Below, piece after piece: positions 16,254-24,063 of a stretch of DNA of 64,000 bases. Source of the DNA: Nocardioides okcheonensis (GTDB taxonomy: Bacteria > Actinomycetota > Actinomycetes > Propionibacteriales > Nocardioidaceae). The DNA is taken from positions 2,046,001 through 2,110,000 of the forward strand of contig NZ_CP087710.1 of assembly GCF_020991065.1 (NCBI RefSeq). Reading direction: 5' to 3'. The notes under the pieces are model-generated. The model was not told the DNA's origin, did not search any database, and saw nothing but the letters and a program-made list of their open reading frames with translations. The translations under genes and the position numbers were made by a program. How positions within the stretch are numbered: the stretch's first letter is position 1; each line of letters opens with the position of its first letter.

Positions 16254-17195
16254 TCACACCTCCCTGAAGAACCGCTGGATGGGCAGGATGACGGCCAGGA
16301 TGAGGACCGTGAGCACGATGCCGACGGCGCTGGCCAGTCCGACGCGTGACTCCGTGAAGCCGAGCTGGTAGATCAGGACCCCGGGAACCATGGTCGAGCT
16401 GCCGGGCCCGCCCTGCGTCGACATGAGGACGATGTCGAAGCTGGCGAGAGCGGCGATGATCGTGATCGTGACGCACACCCCGATCTCGTGACGCAGTCCG
16501 GGGAGCGTCACCGATCGGAAGGTGTTGAAGAAGCCGGCGCCGTCGAGGCGGGCTGCCTCGTAGATCGATCCGTCGATCTTGCCCATCCCGGAGATCAGGA
16601 GGATGGTGCAGAACCCCAGTCCGAGCCAGCTGCCGATGACACCGACCGAGGGCAGCGCCCAGGTGAAGTCACCGAGCCAGGCTCGCGTGAGGCTCTCGAG
16701 GCCGATCGCACGCAGGAGCTGGTTGACGGCGCCGTTGGAGGAGAACATCCACACCCACGCGATCGCTGCGGCCGCCCCCGGGATGATCTGGGGCAGGAAG
16801 AGCAGTGTGCGCGCCGTGGTGACGAGCCCGCGGAGCTTGAGCTCCTGCAGCAGTGCCGCGATCAGCAGGCCACCTGTGACGGGGATCAGGGTGAAGAAGA
16901 TGATGAGGAAGAACGAGTGCCCGATGGTCCCCAGCAGCTCCGGCTCGGTGAGCACGCGGCGGTAGTTCTCGATCCCCACGAACTCCGAGGCCGTGATGCC
17001 GTCCCAGTCGTAGAACGAGTACTGGAAGGCGGTCACGATCGGGCGCAGGACGAACACCACGTACATGACCAGCGCAGGAAGGGCGAAGAGCCATCCGCTC
17101 CAGCTGGTGGTCCGCCGGGATCGAGGCCGGGCGCGCCCGCCCACGGGCCCGCCCACGGCCTCACCCACGCGTGCGGTGCCGAGGATGCTGCTCAC
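16254..17195 (-). CDS. CUT1 sugar ABC transporter permease (MalF-like)
   Basis: A 313-residue permease with about six membrane segments. The EAA loop YEAARLDGAGFFNTFRSVTLPGL lies near residues 220-242. The N-terminal 30 residues are Arg-rich and cytoplasmic. The GTG start overlaps the stop of the binding-protein gene by 4 bp (GTGA), indicating translational coupling. It pairs with the MalG-like permease downstream to form the membrane channel of an alpha-glucoside importer; the substrate is inferred from the linked GH13 enzyme. Confidence 0.92.
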   Translation of the reverse strand: MSSILGTARVGEAVGGPVGGRARPRSRRTTSWSGWLFALPALVMYVVFVLRPIVTAFQYSFYDWDGITASEFVGIENYRRVLTEPELLGTIGHSFFLIIFFTLIPVTGGLLIAALLQELKLRGLVTTARTLLFLPQIIPGAAAAIAWVWMFSSNGAVNQLLRAIGLESLTRAWLGDFTWALPSVGVIGSWLGLGFCTILLISGMGKIDGSIYEAARLDGAGFFNTFRSVTLPGLRHEIGVCVTITIIAALASFDIVLMSTQGGPGSSTMVPGVLIYQLGFTESRVGLASAVGIVLTVLILAVILPIQRFFREV

Positions 17196-18544
17196 TGGAG
17201 CTGTTCCTCGTACGCGCCCTGGATGTTGGCGAGGTAGTCGGCCGGGCTGACCCGACCCGCCAGGAGCTCCTGCGTCTGCGACAGCCAGTCGGCGTTGATG
17301 CCGCTCGTGGCGTTCTGCACGAACTGCACCTGACCGTCCGCCTCCACGAGCTGGGTGAAGGCGTCCTGCACCTCGGCCTTGAGCGAGCCCGGCTCCGTCT
17401 CGGGGGTGTCGCCGACGCCGCTCGGGCCGGCTCCCGTGTCGACGACGATCTGGCGCGCCTCGGGCGAGAGCAGGAAGTTCAAGAACGCCGCCGCGGCGTC
17501 CTTCTGGTCGGACTGCGCGGGGATGCCGAAGTTCGAGACCGGGTCGGACATGCCGAGCGGCGAACCCGAGTCACCGACGGGTGCGAGGACGAATCCGACC
17601 TTGTCACCCATCTGGTCCTGCAGGGCAGAGGCGTCCCAGCTGCCGGAGAAGAAGTACAGGGACTCGCCCTCGACGAAGCGTCCGAGCGCCACCGTGCCGT
17701 CGGTCCCGTTGGCGTCGTCGTTGAAGTAGCCGTCGTCGACCCAGCCCTTGACGATCTCGACCGCCTCGAGCGCCTCCGGGGTGTCGACGGTGGCGTCGGG
17801 GACGTTGAACACCCAGTCGTTGATCGGCTGCTTGCCGACCGTGTTGTTCATCATCATCTGGACCGCGAAGGTCGCGCCGCCGGTCTGGTTGCCGGACATG
17901 ATGGGCGTGACACCCGCGTCCTTGGCGGCGGCCATGGTCGACTCGAGCTCCTCGAGCGTCGTCGGGGGCTCGACGCCGAGCTCGGCGGCCACGTCCTTGT
18001 TGTAGTAGATGCCCGTCAGCACGAACCCGCTCGCGACCGTGTACTGAGAGCCGGACCCGCGGACGCCCTCGTCGTCGACGCGATACATCGCGAGCTGCCC
18101 CTCGGGAAGCTCGTTCCAGCCGTACGCCTCCGCGTAGGGGTCGAGGTTGGTGAGCTGGTTGTTGCCAACGATGTCGGACAGCGCATTGATGCGAGCGACG
18201 TCTGGCGGGTCGTCAGAGGCCAGCACGCGGGGTGCGTTCTGGGCCTGCACGTCGTCGGGGTCGAACCTGGTCTTGACGGTGATGTTGGGGTACTGCTCTG
18301 TGAAGGCCTCGATGAGGGCGTCGTCGATGGCCTTCAGACCGGCACCGTCGTAGAGCGTGATCTCCACCTCCTCGTCGCCGACCTCGGTGCTGATGGCGTC
18401 GGGGTCGACGGTCGTGTCGGCCTCGCCGGCGCCCCCGCTGCCCGGCGACGAGCACGCCGCGAGCATCGAGGCGGCAACCAGCGCGGCAGCACCCGGGACG
18501 AGGCGGTGACGAGTCCCGCGGATCCAACGGTGAGCAGCGGTCAT
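17192..18544 (-). CDS. Sugar ABC transporter solute-binding lipoprotein
   Basis: An extracellular substrate-binding protein of about 450 residues, family 1 (MalE-like). It has a lipoprotein signal with lipobox SMLAAC near residue 31, then Gly/Asp-rich sequence and the two-lobed core (VEITLYDGAGLKAIDDAL, NNTVGKQPINDWVF, ADYLANIQGAYEEQLQ at the end). ATG 18544 is chosen because GGAGG lies 6 nt upstream and the signal peptide begins properly; the frame also extends further upstream to 18607. It is the first gene of the operon, and a perfect LacI-type palindrome lies 37 bp upstream of the start. Confidence 0.92.
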   Translation of the reverse strand: MTAAHRWIRGTRHRLVPGAAALVAASMLAACSSPGSGGAGEADTTVDPDAISTEVGDEEVEITLYDGAGLKAIDDALIEAFTEQYPNITVKTRFDPDDVQAQNAPRVLASDDPPDVARINALSDIVGNNQLTNLDPYAEAYGWNELPEGQLAMYRVDDEGVRGSGSQYTVASGFVLTGIYYNKDVAAELGVEPPTTLEELESTMAAAKDAGVTPIMSGNQTGGATFAVQMMMNNTVGKQPINDWVFNVPDATVDTPEALEAVEIVKGWVDDGYFNDDANGTDGTVALGRFVEGESLYFFSGSWDASALQDQMGDKVGFVLAPVGDSGSPLGMSDPVSNFGIPAQSDQKDAAAAFLNFLLSPEARQIVVDTGAGPSGVGDTPETEPGSLKAEVQDAFTQLVEADGQVQFVQNATSGINADWLSQTQELLAGRVSPADYLANIQGAYEEQLQ

Positions 18545-18580
18545 GAGTTCCCTCCAAGGACGAGAGCTTCCGAGGCATTT

Positions 18581-18594
18581 CGGAAACGTTTCCG
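18581..18594. promoter_or_regulatory. LacI-family operator palindrome of the sugar operon
   Basis: CGGAAACGTTTCCG is a perfect 14-bp palindrome with the central CG typical of LacI/GalR operators. It lies between the divergent binding-protein gene and the LacI gene, 37 bp from the operon start codon, where bound repressor would block transcription. Confidence 0.8.
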
Positions 18595-18774
18595 TGAACC
18601 ATGTCACACGCCTGAAAGGGGTGTCAACGGTCCGATCCGGTCGACATCCGGATGGCCCGTGACCCCGGACCCGTGTTCCAGGAGGTCGGCCAGAGCGCCA
18701 CTGTGAGCGGCGAAAGTCACGGTCACGGGCGTGGCTGTGGTGCGGCGAACCGCTGCCTGACTAGAGTGAGACCT

Positions 18775-19875
18775 ATGGCCGCCCCTGACGCCGACGACGG
18801 CGCCTCCCGCTCTCGCCGCTCACCTCGCCGTAAAGAGTCGGAAGCGGTTCCGACATTCGGCTCCACGCACGTGAACATGGAGGACATCGCGCGCGCCGCG
18901 GGCGTGTCCATGGCGACGACCTCGCGAGCGCTCAACGGTGCCTACGGCGTCTCGGAGAAGACCCGGGCGCGGGTCCTGCAGGTCGCGGCCGAGCTGTCCT
19001 ACGTCGTGTCCCCAGCTGCGTCGGCGCTGTCCGGTGGGTCGACCGGCAGGGTCGCGGTGGTCGTCCCCCACCTGTCGCGGTGGTTCTTCGGGGAGATGCT
19101 GAACGGCATCGAGTCGGTCCTCCGGCAGGCCAACCTCGACCTCATGCTCTACCACGTCGGAGACGCGGAGAACCGGCGCTCGTTCTTCCACGACCTGCCC
19201 GCGCGCCGCAAGGTGGACGCCGTCCTGGTGGTCGGCATCCCGGTCAACCCCGAGGAACAGGAACGACTCGCGCTCATGGGCGTGGGCATCGTGGCGGCCG
19301 GCGGTCAGTCGGCCCCGTACCCGTTGGTCAGCATCGACGACCACAAGGCCGGCTGGCAGGCGATGAACCACCTGCTCCACCTTGGTCACCGCCGGATCGC
19401 CATGATCGACGCGATCGACCCCCACGCGGTGGTGTGGCCGATCGACGGCCGTGCCCTTGCCTACACCGAGGCGCTGAGGTCCGTCGGTGTCGAACCGGAC
19501 CCGGAGCTCCTGATCCGGTCACCGTGGGGCGCCGACGAGGGGGCACAGGCCATGGCCGAGCTGTTGACCCTGCGTGAGCTCCCGACGGCGGTCTTCGTGC
19601 ACTCCGACGAGATCGCCTTCGGCGCCCTGCGAGCCATCCGGCAGGCTGGCCTCCGTGTTCCCGAGGACATCTCGGTCATCGGCATCGACGACCACCCTCT
19701 CTCCGCGCAGGTCGGGTTGACGTCGGTTCGGCAAGAAGTGTTCGAGCAGGGTCAGCACGCGGGCCGGCTTGTCCTCGGCGTGCTTGGCCACGCGGATGGC
19801 TCCCACTCCTCGATCATCGTGCCGACCCGGTTAGTGCCCCGTGGCAGCACCACGCGCCTGACTGACCCCGACTAG
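18775..19875 (+). CDS. LacI-family transcriptional regulator of the island sugar operon
   Basis: A repressor of about 366 residues. The helix-turn-helix VNMEDIARAAGVSMATTSRALNG lies at residues about 33-55, followed by the hinge helix (SAASALSGGSTGRVAVVVPH) and a periplasmic-binding-protein-like sugar domain (AVFVHSDEIAFGALRAIRQAG, ISVIGIDDHPLS). ATG 18775 gives a 32-residue basic N-terminal extension; a TAGAGT box 7 bp upstream suggests a leaderless message. A GTG at about 18871, directly before the helix-turn-helix, is an alternative start that would leave the palindrome at 18838 non-coding. It is divergent from the transporter operon and presumably released from DNA by an alpha-glucoside. 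Confidence 0.88.
   Translation: MAAPDADDGASRSRRSPRRKESEAVPTFGSTHVNMEDIARAAGVSMATTSRALNGAYGVSEKTRARVLQVAAELSYVVSPAASALSGGSTGRVAVVVPHLSRWFFGEMLNGIESVLRQANLDLMLYHVGDAENRRSFFHDLPARRKVDAVLVVGIPVNPEEQERLALMGVGIVAAGGQSAPYPLVSIDDHKAGWQAMNHLLHLGHRRIAMIDAIDPHAVVWPIDGRALAYTEALRSVGVEPDPELLIRSPWGADEGAQAMAELLTLRELPTAVFVHSDEIAFGALRAIRQAGLRVPEDISVIGIDDHPLSAQVGLTSVRQEVFEQGQHAGRLVLGVLGHADGSHSSIIVPTRLVPRGSTTRLTDPD
18838..18853. promoter_or_regulatory. Second LacI-type operator-like site at the lacI 5' end
   Basis: TCGGAAGCGGTTCCGA has 7 of 8 matching half-site positions and resembles the palindrome at 18581. It overlaps the first codons of the regulator gene (or its promoter if the GTG near 18871 is the start), which would fit autoregulation. 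Confidence 0.5.
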
Positions 19876-19890
19876 CGCTGAAAACGCTAG
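19872..19890 (+). terminator. Small hairpin at the lacI stop
   Basis: CTAGCG and CGCTAG arms flank a CTGAAAA loop and overlap the TAG stop. It is a weak terminator candidate. Confidence 0.4.
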
Positions 19891-20542
19891 CCCGGTCACG
19901 TGAGGCTGTGCCACCTCCCTGCTGACCCGGACCGTGCCGAACGCGGATCCGCCCGCATCGAAGTCCTCGTCATTGAGTGTCGTCATACTCGACACTCCCC
20001 CGGAGCCGCCAGCGGCCTCAGCGCCGCCCTCGCTACCAGTACGGCGGAGAACTGTGTGGAGGGCCCCAGGGCGCGGCGGCGGTGACCTTGCGAGCAACTC
20101 CCCCGGCCTCAGCCGCGCGCCCTGGTCCAACGACATTCGCCGCCTGGCGGCGCGTGGCCGACCTATCGCTTCTCCGTGCAGCGTTTCTAGGGCACGACCT
20201 CGGACACCAGTGCGGGGCTCCCGCGCCGCCGCCGCCGCCGCACATGAGGTGGTTCTCGACCGCGTCCTCGCTCGAACGGACCACATCCGCCGCACGTGCG
20301 CCGCTGGTCGTAGGGCCACCTGGACCGCTGTCCCGATGACCGCCCCGCGGATGCTTGTTTCAGTGACGGCAGGGTCGAATCTGGCGAGGCTCAGTCCAGG
20401 TGTCTGGGCCGTCGCCTCCAATTCGGCTGCCCACGCTGGTCGTGTGGCTCTCACTGGGTGTGTCCCTATTGGCAACGCCAGTTGCCGGGTCTGCCGATGA
20501 TCGTGCGAAGGACTTGCGCAGCGCCGACACATCGACGCAGAT
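19876..20542. other. 667-bp island stretch without a recognisable gene
   Basis: Open frames exist on both strands but none shows a recognisable domain or a convincing start. The only clear structure is an 8-bp hairpin, GAGTGTCG to CGACACTC at 19975-19997. The stretch directly follows the point where the integrase sequence is lost, so it is probably a deletion or rearrangement zone. Confidence 0.5.
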
Positions 20543-20926
20543 TCAGATGTCACCTATCCGTGCAGAAGTCCCCTCGGCCAATGAGAAGTGCTCGAAGGCG
20601 GGCAGCACGTGCAGGCGCACCTGGTCGCGGTAGTTCTGCTTGGTGTTCTCGGCGAGCGTTTGGGCCTCGAGCTGGGCCAGCCACGCGTCGACGAGATCCC
20701 CGAAGCTGCTCTGTGGCGTCAGCAACGAGGCGGCGCCGAAGCGAGGTCGGTTGAGCAGTCGCTCCTTGAGGATTTTGGTCGCCTGCGCCCGGCTTCGTGC
20801 TGAGATCCGGACCTGGCGTAGACGTCCGTCGTCGTCGCGCACGCGGGTCTCGGCGATCACGCGGTCACCGTTGCGGCGGGTGGTGATGGTGCCGTACGCC
20901 CCGACCGGGGTGCGAGGTCGGCCCAT
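20543..20926 (-). pseudogene. Truncated tyrosine-recombinase integrase (N-terminal part only)
   Basis: The 127-residue product matches the N-terminal part of actinobacterial tRNA-targeting integrases. It has an arm-site-binding-like region at residues 10-60 (YGTITTRRNGDRVIAETRVRD, ATKILKERL) and a core-binding domain at 75-118 (SFGDLVDAWLAQLE, NYRDQVRLHVLPAFEHF). The family motif then ends abruptly at FSLAE and nine unrelated residues lead to a stop. The catalytic domain (R-H-R-Y) is absent in all frames nearby, so it cannot catalyse recombination. The start overlaps the excisionase-like stop by one base (TGATG), so the pair was translationally coupled. Confidence 0.8.
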
Positions 20927-21183
20927 CAGCGCCGACCTGGGTAGTGGTGCTGGTCGTCCTCGCTCTCGAGGCGCGACAGCCAGGCGTCGATCTCACGCTT
21001 CCGGAACCGCAGCTCGCGCCCGAGCCGGAAGCCGCGGGGACCGCGGCCTTGGCTGCGCAGGTCGTAGATCGTCTGCGCGGTGACGTGCAGCTGCGTGCAC
21101 AGCTCGGACAGGGACAGGACGTCGTCACCGAGGGACGGCGTCGTGGACTTGTCGGTGGTGTCTCGAGTCGTCTCGGAAATCAT
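20926..21183 (-). CDS. Excisionase-like helix-turn-helix protein
   Basis: An 85-residue protein with a MerR-like/HTH_17 fold: LSLSELCTQLHVTAQTIYDLRSQG, then GRGPRGFRLGRELRFRKREIDAWLSR. This pattern is typical of Xis-type recombination directionality factors, which bind near att sites and favour excision. It lies directly upstream of, and overlaps, the integrase remnant. ATG 21183 is the only start close to the conserved region. With its integrase broken it may be a non-functional leftover or act only as a DNA-binding protein. Confidence 0.8.
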   Translation of the reverse strand: MISETTRDTTDKSTTPSLGDDVLSLSELCTQLHVTAQTIYDLRSQGRGPRGFRLGRELRFRKREIDAWLSRLESEDDQHHYPGRR

Positions 21184-21251
21184 GCTCCTCAGGTGTCCGA
21201 GGGCCACCGAGACCGAGCGAGAACGAACGCGTCCTCGCGACGCGACGAGAT

Positions 21252-21267
21252 CCAAAGTGCGGAGTAA
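21252..21267 (+). repeat. 16-bp direct repeat near the right island end
   Basis: Exact copy of CCAAAGTGCGGAGTAA at 11228-11243. It lies between the excisionase-like gene and the right att repeat, a usual location for recombinase arm sites. Confidence 0.6.
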
Positions 21268-21276
21268 ATACTGAGG

Positions 21277-21406
<130 letters not shown>

Positions 21407-21476
21407 AAGCGTTCGAGAGGAACGCGGGATGAAAGATACACGAGCCGCCCGAGGGCGTCCCAATCGACCCGGTCGA

Positions 21477-22391
21477 TCAGGCGCCGGAGGCCCGGCGCCG
21501 CTCCTCGGACTCCCGCGCGGAGCGGGCGGACTCCTCCGCGGAGCGGGCGAGGGCGGAGTCCTCGTCGCTGCGACCGCTCGACCACACGCCGGTGGAGTCG
21601 AGGTCGATGGTGGAGACCGTGCGGCGCTGCGCGGCGGGCTTGCTGACGTAGGTCGGGAGCGTCGTGGGGACCATCTCCCAGCCGCCCACGACCGGGATCT
21701 CACCGGTGGTCACGGCGGGCGCCTCGGCGGCGGCGACCGCCTCGCGCTCGGCCGTGGCCGGCGTGGCGACCTCGACCACGGCGACCACCGGGTCGCCGGT
21801 CGCCTCGGTCTCGTCGGTGCCGTGCTCGGCCGGGATGACCGGTGCGGGTCGCGACGGGACGCCGACCTCGATCGCCGATCGGGTGGAGCGTCGGGCCCGC
21901 TCACGGCGCACCGAGACCCGGCAGGCGACCAGCCAGGCCACCAGCAGGCCGCCGGGGACGGCGGTCCACGGCCAGGCGACGACGGAGGCGACCGCGAGGC
22001 CGACGACGACGGCGTTGGCGAGCAGCAGGACGCCGAGGACGTTGCGGCGGCGCTTCGCGGCACGACGCGCGGCGGCACGCTCGGCCTGCGGGGACGGCGT
22101 ACGACGGGCGGGGGCGGTGACCGGGGTGGCCACGGGCTCGACCACCGGCTCGACGGCCGCGCGGGCCTTGGTCTCGACCGGCGGGCGGAGGGCGGCCTTG
22201 ATCGGTGCGACGACGAGGCGGGCGTTGCGACGGTCGACCGGCTCCCGGCGCGCGAGCACGCGCATGGTGTGGGAGAACTTCTCGACCGAGCGACTGCGGA
22301 CGACCTCGTCGTGGTGCTTGAGGGCCTTGGGGATCAGGTAGACGGCCCACGCGACGGCAAGGGCCACGAAGATCAGCGCGCTCAGGTCCAC
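21477..22391 (-). CDS. SepX/GlpR-like divisome membrane protein
   Basis: A 304-residue membrane protein matching the actinobacterial SepX/GlpR pattern. It has an N-terminal membrane helix (ALIFVALAVAWAVYLIPKAL), a conserved cytoplasmic stretch (HHDEVVRSRSVEKFSHTMRVL), a double membrane segment near residues 115-155, and a long low-complexity Ala/Val/Glu tail. SepX (Streptomyces) and GlpR (Corynebacterium) stabilise cell division together with partners such as the MoeA-like Glp. Here the MoeA-like gene lies three genes upstream on the same strand, which supports the assignment. GTG start at 22391. Confidence 0.8.
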   Translation of the reverse strand: MDLSALIFVALAVAWAVYLIPKALKHHDEVVRSRSVEKFSHTMRVLARREPVDRRNARLVVAPIKAALRPPVETKARAAVEPVVEPVATPVTAPARRTPSPQAERAAARRAAKRRRNVLGVLLLANAVVVGLAVASVVAWPWTAVPGGLLVAWLVACRVSVRRERARRSTRSAIEVGVPSRPAPVIPAEHGTDETEATGDPVVAVVEVATPATAEREAVAAAEAPAVTTGEIPVVGGWEMVPTTLPTYVSKPAAQRRTVSTIDLDSTGVWSSGRSDEDSALARSAEESARSARESEERRRASGA

Positions 22392-22451
22392 GCACGAAGC
22401 CTAGGAGCGCGGAGCGCGACCGGGGCGGATGTCAAGTGGTGTGTCGCAGAT

Positions 22452-23057
22452 CTACTGGTGTGACTGGTGTGTCGCCAGCCTCACCTCGACGCCCGCAGGG
22501 GCCTCCTCGCGGGTGACCGCGAAGATCCGGTGGTCGCGCCAGTCGCCGTCGATGTGCAGGAAGCGCGGCGCGAAGCCGACCTCCATCAGGCCGAGCTTCT
22601 CCACCACCCGCAGCGAGCTGGAGTTCTCCGGACGGACACAGATCTCCACGCGGTGCAGCCCGACCGGGCCGAGGCAGTGGTCGATCACCATCGCGACGGC
22701 CCGAGGTGCGATGCCGCGACCGGCCACGTCGGCGCTGACCCAGTAGCCGATCGAGCCCCACTGGGCGGAGCCGCGCGCGACGTTGCTGACCGTGACCTGG
22801 CCGACGAAGCGGCCGCCGACCTCGATCACGAAGGGCAGGCAGCGCCCCTGCGCGGCCTGGTGCAGCAGGGACCGCACCACCACGCGGTAGGACGAGGGGC
22901 GCGGCTCCGCGCCCGGCGGCACCGTCGCGTCCCACGGGCTGAGCCACTCGTGGTTGCGGGTGCGCACCTCCTGCCAGGCGCGGGCGTCGCCGCGACGCAG
23001 CGCGCGCACGACGACGCCGTGGGACTCCAGACGAGCGGGCCAGCCAGGTGCGGTCAT
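22452..23057 (-). CDS. RimJ/RimL-type GNAT N-acetyltransferase
   Basis: A 201-residue GNAT acetyltransferase of the RimJ type. It shows HNVV-like entry (VVVRALRRGDARAWQEVR), the acetyl-CoA-binding core (SIGYWVSADVAGRGIAPRAVAMVIDHC) and RVEICVRPENSSSLRVVEKLGLMEVG. The family acetylates N-termini of ribosomal or other proteins; the exact target is unknown. ATG 23057 gives the usual length. It lies between mog and sepX on the minus strand, a gene order I recall as common in actinobacteria. Confidence 0.88.
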   Translation of the reverse strand: MTAPGWPARLESHGVVVRALRRGDARAWQEVRTRNHEWLSPWDATVPPGAEPRPSSYRVVVRSLLHQAAQGRCLPFVIEVGGRFVGQVTVSNVARGSAQWGSIGYWVSADVAGRGIAPRAVAMVIDHCLGPVGLHRVEICVRPENSSSLRVVEKLGLMEVGFAPRFLHIDGDWRDHRIFAVTREEAPAGVEVRLATHQSHQ

Positions 23058-23098
23058 CGTGCTCTCAGTCGCCTCGAGTCGTCCGGGAACGGGTGGTG

Positions 23099-23584
23099 TC
23101 AGTGGTCGCTGCCGACGACCTGCTCGACCGCGTGGCGCACCACCGGGTCGAGCACGCCGAGGCCGTCCTTCACGCCTCCGCGCGAGCCGGGCAGGTTGAC
23201 CACGAGGCAGTCGCCGACGATGCCGGCGACGCCCCGCGACAGCATGGCGCTCGGCACCCCCTGCGCGACACCCGCCGCGCGGATCGCCTCGGCGATCCCG
23301 GGGACCTCGCGGTCCAGCAGCGGCCGGGTCGCCTCGGGCGTGCGGTCGGTCGGGGTGAGTCCGGTGCCGCCGGTGGTCAGCACGACCCGGGCGCCGCCGG
23401 CCACGGCCGCCGCGACGGCCTCGCGCACCGGGTCGCCGTCGGGCACCACGGCGGGCTCCTCGCACGCGAAGCCGCGCTCGCGCAGCCACGCGACGATCAG
23501 CGGGCCGGTCTCGTCGGCGTAGACACCCGACGCCGCGCGGTTGGAGGCCACCACCACGGCGGCGCGCAGGCTCACCGGCTCCAT
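23099..23584 (-). CDS. mog: Molybdopterin adenylyltransferase (MogA/MoaB family)
   Basis: A 161-residue protein with the MoCF-binding fold: VLTTGGTGLTPTDRTPEAT for nucleotide/molybdopterin binding and CLVVNLPGSRGGVKDGL near the C-terminus. It adenylylates molybdopterin before molybdenum insertion by MoeA. ATG 23584 overlaps the end of moaC by 13 bp, so the genes are co-translated. It is linked to moaC and moeA; the earlier-step genes moaA, moaD and moaE are not in the window. Confidence 0.92.
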   Translation of the reverse strand: MEPVSLRAAVVVASNRAASGVYADETGPLIVAWLRERGFACEEPAVVPDGDPVREAVAAAVAGGARVVLTTGGTGLTPTDRTPEATRPLLDREVPGIAEAIRAAGVAQGVPSAMLSRGVAGIVGDCLVVNLPGSRGGVKDGLGVLDPVVRHAVEQVVGSDH

Positions 23585-24063
23585 GGCCCGGACTTCCCGC
23601 CGGTCTTGGTCTCGACCCGGACGTCGGTGATGACGGCCGCCTTGTCGACGGCCTTGACCATGTCGACCACGGTGAGCGCGGCGACCGAGACGGCGGTCAG
23701 CGCCTCCATCTCGACGCCGGTGCGGTCCGTGGTGCGGACCGTGGCGGTGATGTCGACCGAGGTGTCGGTGACGGCGAGGTCGACCTCGACGCCGGAGACG
23801 GCGAGCGGGTGGCACAGCGGGATCAGCGACGGGGTCTGCTTGGCGCCCATGATCCCGGCGATCCGGGCGACCGCGAGCGCGTCGCCCTTCGGCACGCCCT
23901 CGCCGCGCAGCAGGCCGATGACGGCCGCGCTGACCAGGACCCGGCCGGACGCCGACGCCGTACGCGCGGTGACGGCCTTGTCGCCCACGTCGACCATCCG
24001 CGCGGCCCCCGTCTCGTCGACGTGGGTGAGCCGGTCCTGCTCGGCCGGGCTGGGGCTGGGCAT
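23572..24063 (-). CDS. moaC: Cyclic pyranopterin monophosphate synthase MoaC
   Basis: A 163-residue protein with the complete MoaC signature: GAARMVDVGDKAVTARTA at the N-terminus, KQTPSLIPLCHPL and EMEALTAVSVAALTVVDMVKAVDKAAVI. MoaC converts the MoaA product to cyclic pyranopterin monophosphate in molybdenum cofactor synthesis. The start overlaps the moeA stop by one base and the end overlaps mog. It ends TKTGGKSGPWSR, the usual family C-terminus. Confidence 0.95.
   Translation of the reverse strand: MPSPSPAEQDRLTHVDETGAARMVDVGDKAVTARTASASGRVLVSAAVIGLLRGEGVPKGDALAVARIAGIMGAKQTPSLIPLCHPLAVSGVEVDLAVTDTSVDITATVRTTDRTGVEMEALTAVSVAALTVVDMVKAVDKAAVITDVRVETKTGGKSGPWSR

Larger units (their letters stand above)
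11082..21276. mobile_element. Genomic island of about 10.2 kb integrated at tRNA-Ala(CGC)
   Basis: The segment lies between direct repeats of the tRNA-Ala 3' end, with the intact tRNA kept at the right boundary. An excisionase-like gene and a tyrosine-recombinase N-terminus sit immediately inside that boundary, the normal position for tRNA-targeting elements. Cargo: a truncated universal stress gene, an MFS exporter, an IS110 relic, a GH13 glucosidase, a CUT1 sugar transporter and a LacI regulator. The integrase lacks its catalytic domain, so the island is probably fixed. No conjugation or replication genes are seen. Confidence 0.8.

Noticed and set aside
19831..20553. 240-codon minus-strand frame beside the integrase remnant
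   Set aside because: No recognisable domain, Arg/Ala/Ser-rich, and overlaps the lacI 3' end; better explained as a rearranged non-coding zone.
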